DNA of 64,000 nucleotides from a marine gamma proteobacterium HTCC2148 (lineage in GTDB: Bacteria; Pseudomonadota; Gammaproteobacteria; Pseudomonadales; Halieaceae), in the NCBI GenBank assembly GCA_000156295.1, contig DS999226.1, forward strand, positions 148,781 through 212,780. The letters run 5' to 3'. The position numbers and the translations under genes were made by a program. The notes beneath the pieces are model-generated. The model was not told the origin of the DNA and searched no databases. It worked only from the letters and a program-made list of their open reading frames with translations. This document shows positions 54,640-61,642 of this stretch, piece by piece (the stretch's first letter is position 1; every line of letters starts with the position of its first letter).

Positions 54640-56325
54640 CTAAATAACCCCCTGATCGAGTTGAGTAGCCAGCCAGGTCGAATTGCGCATCGCCAGGGTC
54701 ATGATAGTCAGCGTGCAATTTTTATGAGGATTGGACGCAAACACACCGCCGTCCATCACGAACAGGTTGTCACAATCCCAGGTCTGGCCCCATTGGTTAG
54801 TCACCGAGTCCTTTGCCGAATTGCCCATACGTGTCGCACCTACTTCATGGATAATTTCTCCCCCTTTTTTGATGGCGTCTTCGGGAGCAGGTAGCGCGGC
54901 GGAAACATCTGCACCCATAGCCTGAAAAATTGCCTGTGCCGTTTTTAAACCATGTGATATTTGGTTCAGTTCATGCTGCGACCATTTCCAGTGAAATTTG
55001 GCGACGGGTATGCCCCATTTATCCTTCAGCTGATTGTCTATTTCCATGTAGCAGTGTTCGTTGGGCAACATTTCACCACGCAGAGCCAGACCGATCTTGG
55101 CGCCGTAATCGTATTTGGCCTGGCGCTTTAACGCCGCACCGTAACCTTGCAATTTTTCCGGATAAAAAGCCCCCGGAGCCTGAAAACCAGTGCCCATTTC
55201 AAAGTGGTAACCGCGCGGAAAATTCAAGTCGCCTCTCGCTTGAGCGCTGTGCCCCCACCAGGGAATAAACAGGTGATTAGCAGTATGCCCGTCTTCGTTA
55301 TAAATGGGGCGCCCCTTCAAAGCAGGAACCGAAGCACTGAAGCTCATACCCGTGGAATCCATGATATTACGCCCTAACTGCCCACTGGAATTAGCCAGAC
55401 CGCGCGGGTGATGCTCACTCTTTGAATTCAACATGATGCGCGCCGATTCACAGGCGCTGGCAGCTAAAATCGTGACCGGCGCTGGCAGTTCGTTCAGTTC
55501 ACCTGTTTTCTTGTCAACATAACTAATGGCGTTAACCCGTCCCTTGTCGTCAACGTTTACCGATTTAACCATGGCGTCAGTAACAATCTTCAGCTTGCCT
55601 GTTGCGCGGGCCATGGGTAGCAATGACGTCGTGGTCTGGAAAGCGGCACCAATGGAGCAACCACGGCCACAGGAGGTAGCATAAAAGCAGGCCGCACGGT
55701 CGTCCTTGGGACGCGTAAGCACCGCTCGATGCATGGGGGCTGCAGCGATACCCAGTTTTTTTGCTGCTGCCGCCACCAGTAACTCAGGCACCCTGGGTGT
55801 AGGCGGCGGTTGCAACACGCCGGGAGCTGAATCGGGCATATCGTCTAACCCGGTATTGGTTCCACAAACACCTACCAGTTCTTCTGTTTTGTCATACCAG
55901 GGAGCGATATCAGCGTATTCAAAAGGCCAGTCTGCGCCCAGACCATCGCGGCTGTAACCCTTAAAATCATGTTCACTAAATCGCAGCGAGTAACGTCCCC
56001 AATGGTTGGTTCTTCCTCCCAACATGCGCGCGCGCCACCATTTGAATTCTGAACCTTCACCCGTGGAATAGGGTTCGCCAGGCACCGACCAACCCCCGTC
56101 AACAGTGGCATCGTAATAACCAAAATTTTTGTCGGGAGTGGGAGCACCCATCAGCGGCGCCTCCCTTGGCGTCTGGAACATCGGTGTTTCCTTCACCGGG
56201 TCATAGTCGCGACCTGCCTCCAGCATCAGCACTTTCTTGCCTGCCTTGGTCAGCGTATAAGCGGCCATTGCACCACCGGCACCGGAACCAACAACGACGA
56301 CGTCATAGTCAAAATCAGTCGTCAT
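54640..56325 (-). CDS. GMC-family FAD oxidoreductase (likely sugar or glycoside 3-dehydrogenase)
   Basis: A 561-residue glucose-methanol-choline oxidoreductase. FAD-binding VVGSGAGGAMAAYTL (11-25), a central CFYATSCGRGCSIG Cys cluster and the C-terminal NPHKNCTLT segment that supplies His and Asn. It has no signal peptide and is expected to be exported bound to the Tat-signal subunit 3 encoded next. It overlaps the DUF1080 gene by 4 nt (ATGA). The arrangement DUF1080 - GMC - subunit 3 matches glycoside 3-dehydrogenase systems, in which the FAD subunit oxidises C3 of a sugar to a keto group. Substrate inferred. Confidence 0.92.
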   Translation of the reverse strand: MTTDFDYDVVVVGSGAGGAMAAYTLTKAGKKVLMLEAGRDYDPVKETPMFQTPREAPLMGAPTPDKNFGYYDATVDGGWSVPGEPYSTGEGSEFKWWRARMLGGRTNHWGRYSLRFSEHDFKGYSRDGLGADWPFEYADIAPWYDKTEELVGVCGTNTGLDDMPDSAPGVLQPPPTPRVPELLVAAAAKKLGIAAAPMHRAVLTRPKDDRAACFYATSCGRGCSIGAAFQTTTSLLPMARATGKLKIVTDAMVKSVNVDDKGRVNAISYVDKKTGELNELPAPVTILAASACESARIMLNSKSEHHPRGLANSSGQLGRNIMDSTGMSFSASVPALKGRPIYNEDGHTANHLFIPWWGHSAQARGDLNFPRGYHFEMGTGFQAPGAFYPEKLQGYGAALKRQAKYDYGAKIGLALRGEMLPNEHCYMEIDNQLKDKWGIPVAKFHWKWSQHELNQISHGLKTAQAIFQAMGADVSAALPAPEDAIKKGGEIIHEVGATRMGNSAKDSVTNQWGQTWDCDNLFVMDGGVFASNPHKNCTLTIMTLAMRNSTWLATQLDQGVI

Positions 56326-57074
56326 TGCAGCTCCAGAATCTTGATATTCTTGAATGCGACCGGATCGCTATGATCCTGAAGACCAATATGACCTGACCTG
56401 GCTTCAGCAAAACCCTCGAAGTCTCCGAACATCGTACCAATGCTGCTGCTGAATTTGCTAGCCTCAAACAGCGTATTCCAGGTACTGTCAGCGATCGTGA
56501 CATTCACTGTCTTTACGCCGTTCTGCCAAACTTGCAGAAAGCCATCACGAAACAAAATGCGCACCTGATTCCACTGCCCAGCGGGTTTATGTGAGGACGG
56601 ATGAGATGCCACCATGTCGTAAAGAGAACCGGACCGATGCGAATCAACTTTTCTGTCGGAGTGTCTTTCATTATCGAGTATCTGTATTTCAGGAGCGTGT
56701 GAAAAAATAAACTTGCCCTCTTCATCTACCAGAATAAATATTCCGCTATTGCCACCCTCTGAAATCAGCCACTCAAGTCGCAAGTCAAAGTTGCGATACG
56801 ACTTGTGGGTAAGAATGTCGCCACCCCCGCTTCCCACTAGCTTCATTGTGCCGTTATCAACGACCCACTTTTCGTTCAAGCCATCTTTCTTGAAGTTACG
56901 CCAATGACGAATTTCATTGCCATCAAATAGCAGTTCCCAGCCCTCCTCAATCTCAGCTTGGCTAAGTTTGTTGTCGACCCCAAAAGCCCCCGCGCTCGAC
57001 ACTATCAGTAGCAGGGCTGCCAGCTGTGGCAGCAGATCCGAGACTGCGGTTCTCTTTATCCAACACATAGACAT
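56322..57074 (-). CDS. DUF1080 family protein (3-keto-glycoside hydrolase-like), exported
   Basis: A 250-residue secreted protein: signal peptide to about residue 31 (LAALLLIVSSAGAFG), then a single DUF1080 / 3-keto-disaccharide-hydrolase beta-jelly-roll domain: GWELLFDGNEIRHWR, DFDLRLEWLISEGGNSGIFI, and QNGVKTVNVTI near the end. DUF1080 proteins are reported to hydrolyse 3-keto-glycosides. First gene of the operon (ATGA overlap with the GMC gene), ATG 57074 with GGGAGG 7 nt upstream. It supplies the hydrolysis step after C3 oxidation. Confidence 0.9.
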   Translation of the reverse strand: MSMCWIKRTAVSDLLPQLAALLLIVSSAGAFGVDNKLSQAEIEEGWELLFDGNEIRHWRNFKKDGLNEKWVVDNGTMKLVGSGGGDILTHKSYRNFDLRLEWLISEGGNSGIFILVDEEGKFIFSHAPEIQILDNERHSDRKVDSHRSGSLYDMVASHPSSHKPAGQWNQVRILFRDGFLQVWQNGVKTVNVTIADSTWNTLFEASKFSSSIGTMFGDFEGFAEARSGHIGLQDHSDPVAFKNIKILELQ

Positions 57075-57358
57075 CTAACTGCCTCCCATTCTCGCTGACG
57101 GCAATCGAGTCGCCAAGGTCTTTTATCTATTTAGCGGTGAGTCATTCACCTTATGTTATTGGCGGCTTAATGAATACTCTAAATAGCATGCGATAGAGCT
57201 TATGGTAACGACTGATGTATCAAATCCCTGCAGTTAACAGTGAGCCTAAATTCATCAACCCTGGCAGTTATAGTGCGACCTCAGGGTTACCGCTGACAGC
57301 AATAATGAAAAGCATGCGTTTCTCAGAATTTTAGGTATCTATCGTGGACAGAGTTGGC

Positions 57359-58249
57359 TCAGAGCGACTCCTGACTAGAGTGCATATCCTCAAAGTAAGC
57401 GCGTAAGGTCATGGCTCCATGGGGCGGGCCAACGCCATCAATCTCTCCGGCAGTCACAATAAATTCAGCGAGGTCGCCAAACTGGGTAGACATCAGCGCA
57501 ATGACTTTAACCAGCCACCTCGCAAGCCACATGGGAATAATGGTTAGCTTAACTGGCTTGCCAGCGACATCAAAAGCCAGCTCTGCGGCTTCCCGCTGGG
57601 TCATTGTTTCTGGGCCACCGACTTCAACCTCCAACTCAGAACCTTCTGAGATTTGAACGCAGGCCTCGGCGAGATCCTGACCGTGAACGGGGCTCATTTG
57701 GTTAAGCCCATCACCGACAAGGTAGACGCGTCCTTTCCGAGCCATGTCGTAAAGCACACCCATATCTGAAAAATAGCCACAGGGGCGCACCACACGGTAC
57801 TCCATACTGGCGTGCTGTAGCGCTGCTACTACTTTTTCATGGGCCTGAACGATGGCCAGATCCATAATATTTTCCGCCCCCTGCATAGAAACGTAGGTAA
57901 AGCGGCTAACGCCCGCGGACTCACCCAGTTCGATCAGATTTTTATTACATTGATAGTCGACCTGTTCAAAAGTGAGACCATCCCGTTGGCGGGATATACC
58001 GACACAGGAAAAGACCAGATCGACCCCATCCATAAGCCCCGCGAGCGTCTCTGGTTGGGTGATCTCGCCAACGAATACTTCGTCCATATCGTCATCGGTA
58101 AGGGCGGGGGCAGTAAATGGCCCAACTTCGTAGAGACGTTCTTTGCTGCGGGTTAAAACGCGCACCTGGTAACCGGCTTGTTTGAACGCCTTAACAGCGA
58201 ACTTGCCCAGGTAGCCGGTTGCGCCAGCTACCATCACTCTTTTGCCCAT
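57359..58249 (-). CDS. NmrA-like atypical SDR
   Basis: A 296-residue NAD(P)-binding protein of the NmrA/extended-SDR type. ATG 58249 is used (AAGGAG 8 nt upstream); the frame is open to 58330 but lacks a ribosome site there. The dinucleotide motif is VAGATGYLGKFAV (8-20). The catalytic Tyr-x3-Lys of classical SDRs is not evident (V-V-R-P-C-G-Y-F region), so it may be a redox-sensing or isomerase-like member such as NAD-binding atypical SDRs acting on ubiquinone-like or other substrates. It faces the P450 gene across a 214-nt divergent region with the dyad at 58345. Confidence 0.78.
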   Translation of the reverse strand: MGKRVMVAGATGYLGKFAVKAFKQAGYQVRVLTRSKERLYEVGPFTAPALTDDDMDEVFVGEITQPETLAGLMDGVDLVFSCVGISRQRDGLTFEQVDYQCNKNLIELGESAGVSRFTYVSMQGAENIMDLAIVQAHEKVVAALQHASMEYRVVRPCGYFSDMGVLYDMARKGRVYLVGDGLNQMSPVHGQDLAEACVQISEGSELEVEVGGPETMTQREAAELAFDVAGKPVKLTIIPMWLARWLVKVIALMSTQFGDLAEFIVTAGEIDGVGPPHGAMTLRAYFEDMHSSQESL

Positions 58250-58344
58250 GGTTTCACTCCTTGCTCTTGCCCGCTCCATCGCCGACCGATTAAGTTCACC
58301 TGTCATTAAGGTATTTTGCAGCCAGGACACTTCAATGTTATTTT

Positions 58345-58362
58345 AAACAGTATGTACGGTTT
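58345..58362. promoter_or_regulatory. Dyad operator between NmrA-like SDR and P450 genes
   Basis: Sequence aaacagtatgtacggttt has the dyad AAAC-n-GTA-nn-TAC-n-GTTT, mirror-symmetric apart from one pair and the centre. It sits in the divergent gap, 95 nt upstream of the SDR start and 101 nt upstream of the P450 start. The form fits a dimeric repressor such as TetR type; no regulator gene is next to it. Confidence 0.4.
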
Positions 58363-58463
58363 TTTATGTTGGGATTACACCCCAATGTCGCCTGCTTGAC
58401 AAGCCGAGCGCAAACTTGGGACAAATCCGTTAACAAAGCATGACCTCCAAAGGGGCTATGGCC

Positions 58464-59825
58464 ATGAAGAACTACCCTAACAGTCTATCGAACCCGGTCT
58501 CGGACTCCGGGTGCCCTTCGACTTTAGGAGAGGTAGACCTATTTGGAAACGGCTGCCAGGAACACTGGTACCAGGCCTACCCTATTCTCCATGAACAAGC
58601 TCCGGTAATGACACTGCCCGGAGAGGGCATGGGCGGTATCGGCGATGCTTTTGTGCTTAGCTGCTATGAAGATATCGAGCGGGTAGTCAAAAATCCGGAG
58701 CGCTTTACCCCGGTGATGAGTCTGATGGTAGAGGAGATGCAGGCTGCCGTGGACAAAGGCGATACCCCGCAGCAAGACACTTCTCGCTTCGATCTCGCCC
58801 TTGACTCTGTGCGCACCCTGCGACCGAACCAGAAGCTGTGGAGAGCACATCGGCAAGAACTCACCGACCCATGGGTCGGGCCCGGAGCCAGACGCCATCG
58901 ACAGATGATTACCCAGATCGTAGATGAGCTCATCGATGACTGGATAAGCCGGAAAGACGGCGATGGCAAGGGTACGGTCGAATTCATCCAGGAATTCGCA
59001 CGTCTCTTACCGCAAAGGGTCACCGCGCGTATTCTGGGACTGCCGTTTACCGATATCACTCGCCTCGCTAACTGGGGCAGCGCCCAGGTCATGCAATACG
59101 TTTATGGTCAGGGCCATCTCAATATTCTTAACGATAGCCAAATGTCGCAGCAGGCAGAAGATTTAAGCGGCTTCGCAGATTACCTGTCTGATCAAGTCGC
59201 AAGCAAGCGAGCCAACCCACAAGACGATATGATCAGTGACCTCACCCGAATTCACTATAAAGCACTGGATCGGAAACTGACTGACGGTGAAGTCTATGGC
59301 ATCGTCTATTTCATGGTGCTGGGCGGTCTTGAAACTACTCAATACGCGCTGGAACAGCAAGCGCAGTTGCTGTGTGACCAACCCAGGCTCTTTGCCACCC
59401 TGAAGGCCAATCCAGAAAAAATCAGAGCCTTCACCGAAGAAGCCATGCGACTGCGCGCACCTACCCAGGGCCTCTCTACAAGATTAACGACACAACAAGA
59501 GGTATTCCAGGGCGTAGAGGTACCAGCAGGCTCAGTTCTTCATTTGCGCTTTGCGGCTGGTAATGTAGACCCGAAACATTACGAATGTCCCTATGAACTG
59601 AACCTCGAGCGCAAGTCCCTGGGTAATCACCTCACTTTCTCGCAGGGACCGCGGACCTGTCCCGGCGCCGGAATTTCAAGACAGGAACAGCTGATCGCCT
59701 GGGAACGACTGCTCGAACGACTGTCCAGTCTGGAATACGGCGAGGGTAATACTTTCGAGCACCAGCCGGGAATCATGCTGGGAACCCTCACACTCAATCT
59801 CAAGTTCCGTGCCGAACCGCGGTAG
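58464..59825 (+). CDS. Cytochrome P450
   Basis: A 453-residue bacterial class I P450. ATG 58464 is chosen because AAGGGG lies 8 nt upstream; ATG 58440 and 58458 are alternatives. I-helix GGLETT (287-292), ExxR as E326-R329, and the haem-binding FSQGPRTCPG with Cys399. It hydroxylates an organic substrate using electrons from a ferredoxin and reductase that are not encoded next to it. Followed by an ABM-domain protein (53 nt) and an MFS transporter, likely a substrate-handling unit. The substrate (steroid, terpene, alkane or aromatic) cannot be told from sequence. Confidence 0.94.
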   Translation: MKNYPNSLSNPVSDSGCPSTLGEVDLFGNGCQEHWYQAYPILHEQAPVMTLPGEGMGGIGDAFVLSCYEDIERVVKNPERFTPVMSLMVEEMQAAVDKGDTPQQDTSRFDLALDSVRTLRPNQKLWRAHRQELTDPWVGPGARRHRQMITQIVDELIDDWISRKDGDGKGTVEFIQEFARLLPQRVTARILGLPFTDITRLANWGSAQVMQYVYGQGHLNILNDSQMSQQAEDLSGFADYLSDQVASKRANPQDDMISDLTRIHYKALDRKLTDGEVYGIVYFMVLGGLETTQYALEQQAQLLCDQPRLFATLKANPEKIRAFTEEAMRLRAPTQGLSTRLTTQQEVFQGVEVPAGSVLHLRFAAGNVDPKHYECPYELNLERKSLGNHLTFSQGPRTCPGAGISRQEQLIAWERLLERLSSLEYGEGNTFEHQPGIMLGTLTLNLKFRAEPR

Positions 59826-59878
59826 TCCTGCATCGGCCTCCAGTCCTTCACCCGTTAACCATTCGGAGCAACAATACA

Positions 59879-60286
59879 ATGAGCACTTTGCTGGCAAAAA
59901 TAAAAATCCACCCAGGCAAAGAGAACACATTTGAAGCTGTAATGCAGACAATGTATCAGGCAACTCATAGCACCGAGGACCAGGTGATTCGCTATGAATA
60001 CTGGCGCGGTTGCGAACCTGGCTTTTATTACTGCCTACTGTCTTTTGCCACCACGGTCGATTTCTGGCGACACCAGGCCAGCGATCACCACGAAGGTGAG
60101 ATGCAGCGATTTGTCGATTGTATCGCCGAACTCGACCTGGAGACCGTCGATCCGGTGCAGGGGGCGTCTCCTCTCCCGGCAACCCAAGTGGGAACACTGG
60201 ACCGTGGGGCATCGCTGCAACTCGCAGATCAAGCGGAGCAGTTTCCCGTCTCACTGGCCCAATGGTGGCTGGCCCATCGCAGTTAA
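59879..60286 (+). CDS. ABM-domain (antibiotic biosynthesis monooxygenase-like) protein
   Basis: A 135-residue protein with the ferredoxin-like ABM fold in its first 90 residues (LLAKIKIHPGKENTFEAVMQTMYQATH... YEYWRGCEPGFYYCLLSFATTVDFWRHQASDHH). The rest is a short extension of unclear role. ABM proteins act as cofactor-free monooxygenases or sensors of quinones. It lies 53 nt after the P450 and probably shares its transcript. Confidence 0.78.
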   Translation: MSTLLAKIKIHPGKENTFEAVMQTMYQATHSTEDQVIRYEYWRGCEPGFYYCLLSFATTVDFWRHQASDHHEGEMQRFVDCIAELDLETVDPVQGASPLPATQVGTLDRGASLQLADQAEQFPVSLAQWWLAHRS

Positions 60287-60400
60287 ATCGCAAGGCCAGC
60301 ACAGACTCTGACTCTGCAATGGCTTGTAATTACGCTGACAGGTAGTCACTATTCCTGAGAGGCATAGTTTCAAATAATAAAAGACAAGGATCTAACCACG

Positions 60401-61618
60401 GTGCCAGAAAACACAAGTTCACTGCTGCATCATCGCACTGTCTTTGATGACTGGCGCTCCATAACAGTTGCAATATACATGGCCCTGGTGGGTTATGGTG
60501 TGATGGTTGGTATCCCTGTCATTAGCACTGCCTGGGTGTCGCTACTTGGGTACTCAGAAGTTCAGGTTGGCCGCATAGCAGGCGCGGATCTTGGGGGGTT
60601 TTCCCTGGGCGCAATTCTGGTGTCACTGGTCGTCGCGCGGGTAAACCGGCGCTTGATTGTTCTGGCCGCCGCGACTGTAGCTGTAGGCGCAAACGCATTT
60701 TGCATGGTGACGACCAGCTACGAAGATACCCTGTGGCTAAGAGCGATGGCGGGCATCGGCAGCGGAGCCTTCACCGCGGTGGCAATCGCAACCCTCGCGG
60801 GAACCTCTAAACCAGCCCGGGCCTTCAACATTCTGCTGTTTGCCTTCGCTTTTTCACAGGGCGGAGAGCTCTACTTACTCCCCACACTCAGTATGAATCA
60901 AATTTACCTGTTCTTTATTGGCACCACGGTGCTGAGTCTACTACTACTGCCCTGGTTACCTCCGCGGCCGGTAGTAACAAGCCTCGATATCGAAATTGAC
61001 GAACAAGCGCAAAGCGGCGCGCATAACACCGCGTACCTGCATGTTCCCTCCTACATACCCTGGCTAGTATTAGCGGCAGTATTGTTTACCTATCTAAATA
61101 TTGGCGCCTACTGGACTTACATTGAACTGGCCAGTCTAAACTCTGAGGCATCCCCGCAATGGGTGAGCCAGCTACTCGTTTACACCTCTGTATTCTCGGT
61201 CATTGGCTGCGCCTGCGCGACCGTCATCAGCAACCGTTTCGGCCTGGCAAAACCATTGCTGGTGACCCTGATTGTGCAGGCCATTATTGTCTTAATGTTG
61301 GCAAACGGAATTAATAACACCAATGTAATGATCAGCATGTTCACTTTTAATTTTTGCTGGATTTTCGTTGATGTTTACCAGCTTGCAACCATTGCAAATA
61401 TCGATCACTCGGGACGATTTGCGGCCCTTATGCCCGGCGCTCAGGGCCTTGGCCAGATCATCGGCCCCAACATGGCGGCTTCCATCCTCGCCCTGGGACT
61501 GGGTTACGGGGGGATATTCGTTATGTGCGCCTGCGCATCCATTATCGCTTTCGCAATATACCTGCTCATGTATCTGAGATTGCGGAAACTTACTCCGGCG
61601 CTGGCGGATGCGTCCTGA
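60401..61618 (+). CDS. Major facilitator superfamily transporter
   Basis: A 405-residue membrane protein with about 12 helices. The start is GTG 60401 with AAGGATC about 9 nt upstream. The ADLGGFSLGAILVSLVVARVNRR segment near helix 2-3 and the later SNRFGLAKP are MFS-like. Substrate unknown; as the last gene after the P450 and ABM genes it may import the P450 substrate or export a product. 114 nt separate it from the ABM gene. Confidence 0.88.
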   Translation: MPENTSSLLHHRTVFDDWRSITVAIYMALVGYGVMVGIPVISTAWVSLLGYSEVQVGRIAGADLGGFSLGAILVSLVVARVNRRLIVLAAATVAVGANAFCMVTTSYEDTLWLRAMAGIGSGAFTAVAIATLAGTSKPARAFNILLFAFAFSQGGELYLLPTLSMNQIYLFFIGTTVLSLLLLPWLPPRPVVTSLDIEIDEQAQSGAHNTAYLHVPSYIPWLVLAAVLFTYLNIGAYWTYIELASLNSEASPQWVSQLLVYTSVFSVIGCACATVISNRFGLAKPLLVTLIVQAIIVLMLANGINNTNVMISMFTFNFCWIFVDVYQLATIANIDHSGRFAALMPGAQGLGQIIGPNMAASILALGLGYGGIFVMCACASIIAFAIYLLMYLRLRKLTPALADAS

Positions 61619-61642
61619 GGCGCTAAGGTGCTTCGGTTAGGC

